Of a stretch of DNA of 64,000 nt, positions 12,565 to 24,279 are shown in pieces; position 1 is the stretch's first letter; each line of letters starts with the position of its first letter. This DNA is from Perilla frutescens (taxonomy: Eukaryota > Streptophyta > Magnoliopsida > Lamiales > Lamiaceae): assembly GCA_026008535.1 (NCBI GenBank), contig BRKX01000014.1, forward strand, positions 49,091,006 through 49,155,005, written 5' to 3'. Both the position numbers and the translations under genes were made by a program. The notes under the pieces were generated by a model. It was given only the letters and a program-made list of their open reading frames with translations. It did not search any database and was not told the DNA's origin.

Positions 12565-13976
12565 TGATGATATTTTTCTTTCACAACGATTTAACCAACA
12601 CAAGCTTTAATTAACCAAATCTCAATTATGCAAGTGAACATACGGAGCATAGGAGACCGGGTCGAACATGAGGAATTAATTGCATAAATGAGTCTACAAG
12701 TACCATCACATCGAACATTTTCACTAGTCAAACCATTCGGAATTTGGTTGGAGAATTAACTAGAAAAACAAGATTCACAATAATAAACAAAGATAGCAAC
12801 ACAAGAGGAATAAAAGAGAGTAAAAACCTAATAAAAATCACAATGAGGAAAAATGGCTCTAGGGCATTGTTCATTAGTGAAAACTTGTTCATTAAACAAT
12901 GAATTTATGCATAATCTCCCCAAACAACAATTGATATCAAATTTAGTCGAAGCCCTCTCTCGAGCAACTAAGACCTTTCAATTAAACTCAATTCCCCTAT
13001 CTCTAGGGCTAAATTGTAATTTAACCTAATCAAGCACAATCAATTAACAAACATCAATTAAACATTAATCTCTCGATCTAATGCAAAATTGAAACCATAA
13101 ATCATTTACCCATGCATAATTTATTCTCTCGAACTCAATTATACACCAAATTCTATCCTAAGATGGCCAATCAAAGAATAGAAGCAATCAAACCATGATT
13201 TATGAGAAAGAAGGGGAAGATTAAGCAATAACCCATGTTTAATTCACAAACCCATCACCAAATCACAACACCCTAGATACCAAGAAATTTAGCTATTCAT
13301 ACTCAAAATAACAAACAAAATAACACAAAATAGAAGCATAGATCAAGGTAAGATGAAACCCGGAAACTTGTATTAAAATCTCCAAAATAGCTCTTGTTCT
13401 TCAAGATTCCAAGCTCCAAAGCTAAACACTTTTTCTCTCTCTAAAAATGGAAAAATATCAAGTTCAATCCTCATTTTTGAGCTAAGGTATCAATATATAT
13501 AAGGTGTGGGAAGATAGGGTGAAAAATAAAGTAAAAACCAAAAATCCCGAAAATGTGACACAGGGGTGCGATACGGGGCCGCTCGCGCCGCGCAGGGTGA
13601 GGCGCGACCCGAGCTAGCCCGGGCCTAGGTCGCGCCGCGTTGCAGGTGGTTGAAATCATGCCGCGAACGTCGAGCCGCGGGTCGCGCCCCAGGCCCTGGG
13701 TCGCGCCGCGTTGCAGGCCCTGCCCTGTCTCCCGGTTTTGACTCGGTCTTCGTGCTTTCTCGCCCGTCCGATCCAGCTTTCGGGTCCCTTTCGATGCGCA
13801 CTTCGATCCTCGAGTCCCGGGTTGCTCATTTTAAACCTATTTTCTGAATTAACTGTGTTAGCAACAGTTATTCTAATTAACGACTAATATTACCCTAAAT
13901 GATTACTAAACAAACTAAAACAAGATAAAAACATACGAAATAATGCTCGGATTAGGACTAAAATACGAGCATGTCA
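12565..13976 (-). repeat. 3' LTR of gag-protease element
   Basis: 1412 bp, starts TGATGATATT and ends GAGCATGTCA in plus orientation. It contains a GC-rich CGCGCC block (13560-13720) and is separated from the 5' LTR by scattered substitutions and one short indel. Confidence 0.92.
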
Positions 13977-16294
13977 ACTCCCCCAAACTTGAACTCTTGT
14001 TTGTCCTCAAACAAGCATTTAGAAAGAACAAGGAAAGATCAAGACAAGAAGGAAACACATAACCACGAATGCCTCAGTCCTTTTTAATCAACAATCCTCA
14101 TGAAAAGAACAAGATCAAAGCTTCATATCATAAGATTAACAATCATGAGAAAAATGGCCACTCATATTTAAAGAGCAATTTTTATCACAACGATCCTCAC
14201 ACATGGAGATAAGGGACAAATTTTCACTCAACATCAAGTAATAAAAGCATACCACCATAAGCTTGCAAAATAACTCAACATGATTCACCAATGTGCTTTA
14301 AACAAGAATCACATAGGTCTTTAGGGTTATAGCGTTCGGCTCTTTGGATGGGTAGGGAAATTGTTAGGTAGGAGTGACTCCAAGTCCTTTCCCACATCCT
14401 ACCAGCATTCCAAACCTAGTAAAACTAAAAGTTTTCTTCTACTCATGTCGCATAAAATGAGCAAGCTTAAACAAAAGACGGATAATTCTTAGCCTCTTCT
14501 TTTCCTTTTAATTCATTCCCCCTAAGACATTGATTCACACATTCTTCCACAAGGAGCTAAAGTCGGCATTAAATTCATTTTTTTTTTCAATTTAATTCAA
14601 CATCACGACTCTATTGATTCCCATTTTTTTTATTTCAAGGGGGAGGCTTTGAACTTCACATTTCTAGGCTTTAAAACATGTTTCACAATTTTTTTTTCTT
14701 TCTATCCGAATTTTGCTACCCATGATTTTTGAAATAACAATTCCTTCATTCCTTAAATTCCCTCTACCCCGGGCTATTCAACACAAATCAATCACCAAAG
14801 GCTCAACGGGGCTAACAAGGATAAATTTCAAAGAAATGAATAAATAAGGCTCAAAATTTTCGACAAAAACCGCCTTAGGTCATCTTCAAGTTCTAAGCAC
14901 ATATAGAATACATAAAAGTTATGAAGCAAGTTCTAGAGATGCAAATATCATTGACGAATCACACATGAAAGAACAAAATAGGCCCAAATCTCACAAGTGG
15001 CTAAAAATTAAGCCAAGTTTCCACGATTTTAACTGGAATGATATTTCGGCTTAACACTCTTCCATGCATGCATTTTTCAATATTTTCTCATAAAAAATAA
15101 TTCATCATAGGCGTGGCATGAGTCCCTATATCCATCATTCCCTGTTTCCTTCACCAAATTAAGCAAGACAAACACAAGCTCAAGCAGGAAAAAATTACCA
15201 CACACGATTAAAGCCTAATCCAAGCATTTATTACAAACCCAAATATTAAAATAAAGATGATCCTAAAGATGAAATATATCCATACAAACCAACATAAAAT
15301 ACTAAATTCAAATATCAAATCCTAATTAAATAACAATCATCCAAATATCCAAATAAACTAAAATAAAAATAAAAGTTCATAGAAAGCAGATAGAGGGCGA
15401 TTATCGGTCAACACTTTACACTCCCTCCCCCAAACTTGTTCCCTTCCAAGGAAAGGGCAAGTTTGAGTGGAAAGATAGTGGGACCGAAATCGAAGGGCAG
15501 ACTCTCATTCTTGCTTCGAGGCTTCTTCCTCGGATTGCTCTTCATACATTTGTGCTTCCTCTTGCTCTTCCTCAACTCTTATTCATCATGAACTCTCCTT
15601 TGGTTTCCACCCCTCCCTCTTGCCATTGTTTTTGCAGAATTTCGAGGAGCAAACGCTCAAGTACCTTGCAAACACAATGAGGGGCGTCATTCTAGCACAA
15701 CCAAAAAAAGGCAAAAAGGGTCCATCGGCATAGGCTATTAACAAAATCACATAAGCATTGGATCTCAAGCCTTTCAACAATCCCAACATTATCCTTTTTA
15801 TACCTCTACACATCTCTCACAATATCAACCAAAGGGCACTCCATTACCAAAAATCCCACATCTACCAACGTCAATATTTATAAATAAAGGAGTCCCATTC
15901 AAATCACCATGAGCATGCATAAAGAGAGAAGGGTCAGCTTATATAAATCAAAATAACCAAAAATGGGGCATGAGAAACAATGCACACTCATTAATACCAC
16001 AATTTTCTTATGAAGCATAGAAATCCCCTAAAATAAAGCTCAACCTTCCTCATGCTTCCAAACACTCTCCAACATGCTAAACTCAAACAAAACTTTCCAA
16101 TTCAAGACACCAAAACACCTAAAACACCTAAACAGAAACAAGAAAAACATAACAAAAACCAAATAACATGAAATAAAATTGAAACACACAAAAACTAACT
16201 AAAATAAACGAAATGAAGACAAGAAATTGGGTTGCCTCCCAATAAGCGCTAAGTTTAACGTCGCTAGCTCGACGGGATACCATAGGTCAATTTG

Positions 16295-18667
16295 TCAACC
16301 AATGAGATCTGGTGGCTTCCTTCGCCACACCAAAGCTCCCTTTTGAATTCTCCGAGGTATTTCACCCAAGTTCGGGTTGAAGATTCTAAAGTATTCCTTG
16401 GGAATGTCTTCTTCACTCTTCTCTTGACAAATCATCTTGCTTGATTTGATTTCTCGAATCACCTTACACTCCTCTAGGTCCCTGGGCCCTTCTTCTTTGG
16501 GAACCTCTTTTCTCTTCTTTATATGATACACGACCGACAACTTATGAACTCTAAGAGTGAGTTCTCCCTTCTCCATATCAATTAGGGCCCTTGCGGTATT
16601 CAAAAATGGTCTTCCCAAGAGGAGTGGTGTTTCTTCATTCTCTTCCATATCCAACACCAAGAAATCAACTGGAAAAATGAATTTATCAACTCGCATAAGA
16701 ACATTCTCAATGATCCCCTTGGGTTGAGTAATGCTATGATCCGCTAATTGCAAGCTAATATTTGTTGGCTTCAACTTCCCAACTTTTAGCTTATGGAAGA
16801 AAGATAGGGGCATAAGATTCACACTTGCACCAAGATCACAAAGTGCTTCCCCAATCGATTTTTCGCCAATTTCCCATGGGATAACAAAACTCCCCGGATC
16901 TTGTAGCTTCTGCGGTAATTTATGTTGAAGAAAAACACTACACTCCTCTGTAAGGCTCAATACTTCAAACTCATCCAACCTTTTCTTCTTTGCGAACATT
17001 TCTTTAAAAACTTCTGCGTAGTTTGGCATTCTTTGCAGTAGGTTCAAAAGAGGAAAATTGATGTGGACTTTCCGAAATACCTCCAAGAATTTCTTGTATT
17101 GTGCTTCTTGCTCATTCGTTTGCAATCTTTCAGGATAAGGGACAACAACAGGGATGGGAGGTAAAGGGGATGGTGACGACTTATTTGACGCTTTTTCCTT
17201 CAATTTCTTCTCCACTCTGAGGTCACCTTCATTGGTTTTCAATCCCTTTTCAACTTTTCTTTCATCAAGATTTACACAAGAAACCTCCAAATCCTTCCTT
17301 GCCTCAACACTCAACACATGTATAGCCTTACATTGCTCCTTTGGGTTGATGGTTGTGTTACTCGGGAATTTTCCTTGTTGGTGTTGATTCCCTATGTATG
17401 TAGCAAGCTGACTCATTTGTTTCTCTAGCATTTTCAATTGGGTATTTACCGCCGCTTGGTTGCTCTCAAGCTTCTCAAATCTTGTTTGTGATTCACCCAT
17501 GTACTTGTCGGTCTTGTTCAATAGAGTCATGAGAAGTTCTTCCATTTTTGGTTTCTTTTCATCATCGATGACCCCATTTGTAACTGAAAATCCGGGAGGT
17601 GGTTGGAGGTGATTGTTCGGATTTGAATAAGAGAGATTTGGATGTGGTGGCTTAGGATGGTATTGATTCCCACCTTGCCCTTGTGGTCCTCCAAAGTGTG
17701 GCTTAAAACCTTGATTGAAGGGCCTTTGATAACCCCCATAGTTACCTTGACCAACAAAGCTCGCTTCCTCCATATTAGGCATGATCGAAGGCTCCAATCT
17801 TGGTGATGCCATAGCCTCTATTTTTGAGTTCAAAGTGGTCATCTGAGCGACTAGAAGGGCTATGGCATCATTGTTTGTGGTTTCCACTTTTTTCAAGATT
17901 TGTACATTTTCCCGCTCCCCCGGCCATTGATAGGCGTTGGAGGCCATCTCCTCGATGATTGTGACTGCTTCTTCGGGTCCTCGATTTAATAACGATCCTT
18001 CGGCCGACGCATCAAGAATACTTCTAACACTGGACTTGCAACCGCCATAAAAAATACACACTTGATGATCCGTGCCAAAACCGTGGCCCGGACATTTGCG
18101 AAGCATCTCTCTAAACCGCTCCCAAGCTTCACACAATGACTCTTCATCCCTTTGCTTGAATTGAGTTATCTCTCCCTTTAACTTCAATGTCTTTCCAGGA
18201 GGAAAGAATTTCTGAAGGAATTTCGAAAGCAAGTCACTCCATGAGGTGAATGAACCGGGTGGTTGGTTCAACCACCATGTTCGTGCTTTGTCCCGCAGTG
18301 AGAAATAGAATAGCTTCAAACTGATTGCATCCTCGGGCACCCCATTAATCTTGACCGTTCGGGCGATCTCCAAAAATTGGTGGACATGTTCGTGTGGATC
18401 TTCAAGTGCCGTTCCACCAAACTGGTTTTGGGACACCATAGCCATTAGTGCCGGTTTCAATTCGAAGTTGTTGGCTTGTATAGCCGGCCCATTGATAACC
18501 CCCTCATTAAGCATTGGTTGAAACAAGTTTCTAATCGGGGCTTCCTCAACTCGAGCCCTAGCTTCCTCTTGGGCCCGAAGTTGTCCTCTCATCTCCTCAA
18601 GCTGTCTTTGCATTTGAAGAATCAACGGATCTTGGATGGGAGGCGGAGGTGGTGGATTATACGCCAT
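16295..18667 (-). CDS. gag-pro: Retrotransposon Gag-protease polyprotein
   Basis: A single uninterrupted frame. The first ATG (18665-18667) gives about 790 residues; the open frame continues upstream to about 18760 without another ATG. After a Pro-rich start (AYNPPPPPP) comes a retrotransposon gag domain (about residues 100-230; ARTWWLNQPPGSF, then LRKCPGHG), which would form the virus-like particle. A Gln/Pro/Gly-rich linker and a coiled-coil segment follow. Near residue 610 sits the aspartic protease with DLGASVNLMP as active site and LGRPFL as the second loop. No zinc knuckle, reverse transcriptase or integrase follows. The intact frame in an element without a polymerase suggests it is kept by selection or is young. 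Classification is by motif only. Confidence 0.92.
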   Translation of the reverse strand: MAYNPPPPPPIQDPLILQMQRQLEEMRGQLRAQEEARARVEEAPIRNLFQPMLNEGVINGPAIQANNFELKPALMAMVSQNQFGGTALEDPHEHVHQFLEIARTVKINGVPEDAISLKLFYFSLRDKARTWWLNQPPGSFTSWSDLLSKFLQKFFPPGKTLKLKGEITQFKQRDEESLCEAWERFREMLRKCPGHGFGTDHQVCIFYGGCKSSVRSILDASAEGSLLNRGPEEAVTIIEEMASNAYQWPGERENVQILKKVETTNNDAIALLVAQMTTLNSKIEAMASPRLEPSIMPNMEEASFVGQGNYGGYQRPFNQGFKPHFGGPQGQGGNQYHPKPPHPNLSYSNPNNHLQPPPGFSVTNGVIDDEKKPKMEELLMTLLNKTDKYMGESQTRFEKLESNQAAVNTQLKMLEKQMSQLATYIGNQHQQGKFPSNTTINPKEQCKAIHVLSVEARKDLEVSCVNLDERKVEKGLKTNEGDLRVEKKLKEKASNKSSPSPLPPIPVVVPYPERLQTNEQEAQYKKFLEVFRKVHINFPLLNLLQRMPNYAEVFKEMFAKKKRLDEFEVLSLTEECSVFLQHKLPQKLQDPGSFVIPWEIGEKSIGEALCDLGASVNLMPLSFFHKLKVGKLKPTNISLQLADHSITQPKGIIENVLMRVDKFIFPVDFLVLDMEENEETPLLLGRPFLNTARALIDMEKGELTLRVHKLSVVYHIKKRKEVPKEEGPRDLEECKVIREIKSSKMICQEKSEEDIPKEYFRIFNPNLGEIPRRIQKGALVWRRKPPDLIG

Positions 18668-18880
18668 TCTATGTCTGCGTCTTCTACTAGCGTTGTTATG
18701 ACGGCTCGTGGCTTCAATCTCGGTATCTAACTCGAGCAACGGGTCACCACGTGCCCTTGTATGTATACACTACCTGTGAACAACTTAAAGTAAGTTTGAA
18801 GTTCAAAATTAAACAACACGTTTAATCTAGCAAAATGATTCTTGAAACGATATTGCATATACTCAAAATAAACAAATAAT

Positions 18881-18898
18881 TCCCCGGCAACGGCGCCA
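18881..18898 (-). promoter_or_regulatory. Primer-binding site, tRNA-Asp type
   Basis: The plus strand reads TCCCCGGCAACGGCGCCA, as in the 3' end of plant tRNA-Asp including CCA. On the minus strand this is the primer-binding site, six bases from the 5' LTR. tRNA-Asp priming is known from Athila/TAT-group elements. Confidence 0.85.
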
Positions 18899-18904
18899 AA
18901 AACT

Positions 18905-20330
18905 TGATAAGATTTTTCTTTCACAACGATTTAACCAACACAAGCTTTAATTAACCAAATCTCAATTATGCAAGTGAACATACGGAGCATAGGAGACCGG
19001 GTCGAACACGAGGAATTAATTGCATAAATGAGTCTACAAGTACCATCACATCGAACATTTTCACTAGTCAAACCATTCGGAATTTGGTTGGAGAATTAAC
19101 TAGAAAAACAAGATTCACAATAATAAACAAAGATAGCAACACAAGAGGAATAAAAGAGAGTAAAAACCTAATAAAAATCACAATGAGGAAAAATGGCTCT
19201 AGGGCATTGTTCATTAGTGAAAACTTGTTCATTAAACAATGGATTTATGCATAATCTCCCCAAACAACAATTGATATCAAATTTAGTCGAAGCCCTCTCT
19301 CAAGCAACTAAGACCTTTCAATTAAACTCAATTCCCCTATCTCTAGGGCTAAATTGTAATTTAACCTAATCAAGCACAATCAATTAACAAACATCAATTA
19401 AACATTAATCTCTCGATCTAATGCAAAATTGAAACCATAAATCATTTACCCATGCATAATTTATTCTCTCGAACTCAATTATACACCAAATTCTATCCTA
19501 AGATGGCCAATCAAAGAATAGAAGCAATCAAACCATGATTTATGAGAAAGAAGGGGAAGATTAAGCAATAACCCATGTTTAATTCACAAACCCATCACCA
19601 AATCACAACACCCTAGATACCAAGAAATTTAGCTATTCATACTCAAAATAACAAACAAAATAACACAAAATAGAAGCATAGATCAAGGTAAGATGAAACC
19701 CGGAAACTTGTATTAAAATCTCCAAAATAGCTCTTGTTCTTCAAGATTCCAAGCTCCAAAGGTAAACACTTTTTCTCTCTCTAAAAATGGAAAAATATCA
19801 AGTTCAATCCTCATTTTTGAGCTAAGGTATCAATATATACAAGGTGTGGGAAGATAGGGTGAAAAATAAAGCAAAAACCAAAAATCCCGAAAATGTGACA
19901 CAGGGGCGCGACACGGGGCTGGTCGCGCCCTGCGGCTCGCGCCGCGCAGGATGAGGCGCGACCCGAGCTGGCCCGGGCCTGGGTCGCGCCGCGTTGCAGG
20001 TGGTTGAAATCATGCCGCGGACGTCGAGCCACGGGTCGCGCCCAAAGCCCTGGGTCGCGCCGCGTTGCAGGCCCTGCCCTGTCTCTCGGTTCTGACTCGG
20101 TCTTCGTGCTTTCTCGTCCGTCCGATCCAGCTTTCGGGTCCCTTTCGATGCGCACTTCGATCCTCGAGTCCCGGGTTGCTCATTTTAAATCTGTTTTCTG
20201 AATTAACTGTGTTAGCAACAGTTATTCTAATTAACGACTAATATTACCCTAAATGATTACTAAACAAACTAAAACAAGATAAAAACATACGAAATAATGC
20301 TCGGATTAGGACTAAAATACGAGCATGTCA
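18905..20330 (-). repeat. 5' LTR of gag-protease element
   Basis: 1426 bp, starts TGATAAGATT and ends GAGCATGTCA in plus orientation. It carries about 14 extra bases in the CGCGCC-rich block compared with the other LTR. Confidence 0.92.
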
Positions 20331-21054
20331 ATATTCAAGGCGTTCTTTTGACATTCAAAGGCGTTCTTCACCAAAATCATCCCGAAGACGGCGTTTGATC
20401 CACAAGCAAGACCATTTGAAGAGTTCAAGAATTTGAGAACTTCCATAAGTGAAATTCTCTCATATATTTAAGGCGTTCTTGTGACATTCAAAGGCGTTCT
20501 TCACCAAATTCATCCTGAAGGCGACATTTGATTCATAAGCAAGGCAGTCAAAGGCGTTCTTCATCAAATTCATTCCGAAATTAGCGTTTGATCCGGAAAC
20601 AAGGCGTCGGCCCTTCGAGTTAACGTTATCATGACTAAAGATCAAGTCAAAGAAGATCGAGGATACAAATCTTCCCCCAAAAACTTCAAAGGCCAAGTTC
20701 AAACAAGTCCGAGAAAATCAAAGAGACAAATTTACTCTGAAGATTTCAAAGACCGTTTGAAGATCAAGTTTTGAAGAGAAGAATCAGAGGAAAAATAGAT
20801 ATTGGATCTGTATAAATACTTTTGATCCAAAATCATATTATTTGTACACATTTTGTGTTTTACCAAATTAAATACAAAATTTACCAAATTAAATATAAAA
20901 TTTTGTGTTACAACCCCGACCCTCATTTATTATTTTCTTTTGGGACCGGGACATTACAGAGGACCCTGTAGATTTAAGATTATGCTATCTTTTTCCCTGT
21001 ATTTTTCCCGTAATATCTCCGTCCTAATCCTCGGCACCGGGGCATTACAATCTC

Positions 21055-21967
21055 CGATCTCGAATTCTTTCAAGTTTCAACGACGAACAAATTAGATTAA
21101 TTGCTATTGAAATATCATGTTTCAATTTTCGACATTCAATATCACATAGTCAAGTTAGACCGTTTAAACGTCCACTTTGCATGTATTAACTATTCAATCT
21201 CATATATTAGAATTGATGCATGATATTTCAAAAGCAAATATTCTCCAACACCACCTTAACACTATTGAGCTAATGAACATTTTTTCTATTTAATTGGAAA
21301 TTGAGGCTTTAAATTTTACGGCCTGTTTATAAAGTATTTGGATTCAAATGTGATAACATGCATAATTCTTCTTTGCATCTTAAAGAGATTTAACTCTGAG
21401 TAGCAAATTTGAAAATATATTTTTGTTTTATATCGTCCACTTAACATCCTACTACATATTTTGATTAAATAATCAACTATAATGAGATTTATTAGTTTAT
21501 AGCCATCCTTTCAAAAACGTTTTTATTTTTATTTTTTAATCAAGTTGTTATAATATAAGATTATTCATCTTGATTTTATATATAAAATGGCTCCCTGCAT
21601 CACACGGGAGGAAAAAAAAACTAGTAACTATATATGAGGAAATACTAAGAGAGAAAAAACGTGTTTATATTTCAGTTCACTAATCCATGGATTGGATTTG
21701 TTGACTAATTTTCATTTTCGAGAATTGATTTTAGATCGGTAAATGTTATTACTTGCATTTTGGTTTGCTTAATTGATTGCAGAGAATATCTTTTGAATAA
21801 TTATCAACCAAATTTTTGAATTTTCACTTGTAATCACAGGGGATAATTAGCCGGTGGTTTGATTTTTTAATTAATTATATTTTACTTTAGTTCGAATCTC
21901 GTATTTAATTCAGCTAAGACGTATTATATGTATATTTTATAATATTATCTAATACAATTTTATAAAT
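21055..21967. other. Right part of duplicated host segment; no gene
   Basis: Starts CGATCTCGAATTCTTTC, identical to the DNA at 43732 onward. Similarity continues patchily to about 21710 (matching 44165). No coding sequence seen. Confidence 0.7.
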
Positions 21968-22433
21968 GAGAAAATTTCACTTTTGGTCCCATAGCACACG
22001 CCTTGTTCCCCTTTTGATCCCAGAGCTGTCTATTTTAGTCCCAAATTTTTTTGACTGTCAATTTTGACCCCACCGTGACAGAAAACGTTAAATTTACTGT
22101 CGATTTTGGTCCCATTGCACTATTAATTTCAGTCCCAAAGTAACACAACCAACTAATTGTAACATTATTTAGAGGTAATTTTGACAGATTTTTACAAGTG
22201 ATAATTGCCACCAAAATACATCAATATTCCCACAAAACCAACAAAACCAAATCAACTAAACCAAGTCAATTTACTCATTGCTCTGAACATAACTAACAAA
22301 AGCAAATGTGATAAACTGTGATAAACTGAAATATTTCATCTGAATATACATCACTTCCAACAAGTTTGTTCCAGAAGCTTATGAAAAAATATTCAGCAGT
22401 AACATTTCCAACACTAAAAACATATATGTACTG

Positions 22434-22473
<40 letters not shown>

Positions 22474-22506
22474 CAGATACCTAAATATATATGCACTGCA
22501 ATATAT

Positions 22507-23362
22507 GGGAGTTGCTATTTGCACCACAATAATTTCTCTTTGCACCACAAAATAAATTAATTAAAATATAATTAATTGAAAATTTACTTAATTACCCTTA
22601 TTAAATAAAAATATTAAAATTCAGAAAAAAAAAACTAGGTTCCTCCCAAATTTGCCGTGGCCACCAACCTTCATCTTCACCTTCTACAACCCAACCACCT
22701 CACCGCCAGCCCTTTCCTTCTTTCTGTCATCTTCTCCGGCCAGTCGTTGAGATAATTTTGTTGATTTCATTAAGATCCATGTTATAGCAGGAGATGGGTG
22801 TGTTCGAAAAACTATGTTCGAACTTGAGCAGCCATGGTCGAAAAATGGAGTTCGAACTAGACCTTCGAAAAACAAAGTTCGAACCAGAATAATAATGATC
22901 GAAAACACAATTTCGAACCTCATCGCCATTTTCGAAAATGATTTTTCAAACCTCATTTTATGGAACAAATTACAACTTATGAGAATTGATTTTCGCAAAT
23001 TCAAATCTAGAGTATGGAGTAATAGAAGACATGGTTGGTGTTCTGAAAAAACGGGGGGAGACGAAAGGAACGATAGTGGTTGGTGGTGGGTGGCTGCTGG
23101 AGAGTCTGCAAATTTGAGAAAGGAACGATAGTGATTGGTGTTCAAAAAAACGGGGGAGACGAAAGAAAGAGAAAGGGTCCTTTTCTTTTTTTCTTTTCTT
23201 TTTTCTTAAGAGAATTATTTTTAATTTGTGGTGCAAAGAGAAATTTATGTGGTGTAAAAAAATAACTTTAAGGTCATTTAAGTAAATTTAAAATTATTTT
23301 ATTTTTATTTTTATTCATTTGTGGTGCAAAGAGTAGATTTTGTGGTGCAAATAGTATCTCCC
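22507..23362. mobile_element. Nested Mutator-type MITE with TTCGAA-rich core
   Basis: 856 bp, flanked by the 9-bp duplication GCAATATAT (22498-22506, 23363-23371). Termini are GGGAGTTGCTATTTGCACCA and the inverse of a close variant, and the GCACCACA motif is repeated inward on both sides. The interior (22800-22960) contains many TTCGAA or near-TTCGAA words. A block with AACGATAGTGGTTGGTG is duplicated at about 23070 and 23125. No transposase. Confidence 0.85.
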
Positions 23363-24279
23363 GCAATATATATATAAAAAAAAAAGCTCTTAAGCTCCTG
23401 CTTGAATGATTAACTCTTACTCTTACGTGCAAACAATAATATAGCAACAAGTTTCCAATCGAAAGATCAAGACTAATAAGGTAAAATTAACAATGAATCG
23501 TCTACTTCTAACATCTTCAAGTTTTTGTACAGAAATATTGCTGCCCTTTCTGATTAAACAAACAAAACTTCAGCATATAATTATGTAATGCAAAAAGAGA
23601 AAACTGCTGATATTAATTCTTCATTATTTGAGAACAACGTGCATTTAGTTAGAGAAGTAGAAAACATACAAGAAACAAATGGAGCCTCAATCAGTCTATC
23701 ATTGGAGGAGATGTTTTGATCTTTTTCTACCACAGTAAGCCAAGGAAATAAAGATGGTGTACAACATCAGGTAATGAACTCATAATAAATTCTTCCTACA
23801 AATGGCTCACCCGTTGAGCTTATAATTTTGAGTGTTTGTTCCACATATATCAAGTATGTCAGGGAATGAGAGAGGATTTCAATATGCAGATATATGTGGA
23901 AAATTTTCACACTTATTAAAAAAAACATCTAAAAGTAGGTGTATATTGAGTTTGGACAAAGCAAAACAATCTCTGAGTGCCTGGAACAATATCAACCAAA
24001 ACTCTTCCACAAAATTTGGACAAAGCATTATCCATGAGCATCTAATCTTCCACAAACTCTACCAAACAATCTCTATAAGTTTTGATTACATTTTCTTTGA
24101 TTTTTAATTTGTATTCAAGCTTTCAATTCGCTTGCCCTTTCAGTTGCAATAGTGCTTAAATAAGAAACACCAATATCCAAAATCTCATTTTCATATGTAT
24201 TAATTAATAATTACACTGCACTCAAAAAAGAAGAAGAGAGAAACTAATTCCAATAGCGAATGATTTACAATCATCGAAA

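Larger units (their letters stand above)
12565..20330 (-). mobile_element. Non-autonomous gag-protease LTR retrotransposon
   Basis: A 7.8-kb element transcribed on the minus strand, flanked by ATATT (12560-12564, 20331-20335). Its LTRs (12565-13976 and 18905-20330) are nearly identical. The primer site at 18881-18898 matches an 18-base tRNA-Asp 3' end, next to the right (5') LTR. A polypurine tract (reverse of ACTCCCCCAAACTT) adjoins the left (3') LTR at 13977, and a second purine-rich tract lies near 15421-15450. The only gene is gag plus aspartic protease; there is no reverse transcriptase, RNase H or integrase. The layout and protease type point to the TAT/Athila side of Gypsy. It must borrow a polymerase and integrase from a relative. 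The tract 13980-16290 holds no supported gene. Confidence 0.9.
12221..20912. mobile_element. Second-level solo LTR inside the outer LTR
   Basis: Begins TGTAGTAAGC and ends GTGTTACA, flanked by the 5-bp duplication ACCCC (12216-12220, 20913-20917). Without the element nested in it, about 0.92 kb remains (12221-12564 and 20336-20912), with a TATA-like ACTATAAATAGAGG near 12464. The right part holds repeated CAAAGGCGTTCTT units and a tandem duplication of a roughly 130-bp block: the TTGAAGAGTTCAAGA start at about 12512 recurs near 20408. No second LTR or coding sequence belongs to it. Confidence 0.8.
8669..21049. mobile_element. Gypsy-type solo LTR (outer), split by nested elements
   Basis: Starts TGTAACATCC at 8669 and ends GGGGCATTACA at 21049, with the 5-bp duplication ATCTC at 8664-8668 and 21050-21054. 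Removing the nested insertion (12221-20912) and its duplicated ACCCC leaves about 3.7 kb. Only one copy of the terminal sequence exists and no gag-pol is present, so it is a solo LTR or a single remaining LTR. A TATA-like CTATAAATAA near 9365 followed by a CT-rich tract could be the promoter. The length and the TGTAAC start suit chromovirus (Tekay-like) LTRs; the lineage is inferred. Short open frames at 9396-9699 look fortuitous. Nothing else is coding between 8669 and 12220. Confidence 0.8.

Noticed and set aside
15586..15813. 75-codon minus-strand frame downstream of gag-protease
   Set aside because: No reverse transcriptase, integrase or envelope motif; probably chance in the element's untranslated region.
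22293..22496. 67-codon frame with Tyr-Ile repeats
   Set aside because: It is a translation of an AT microsatellite.
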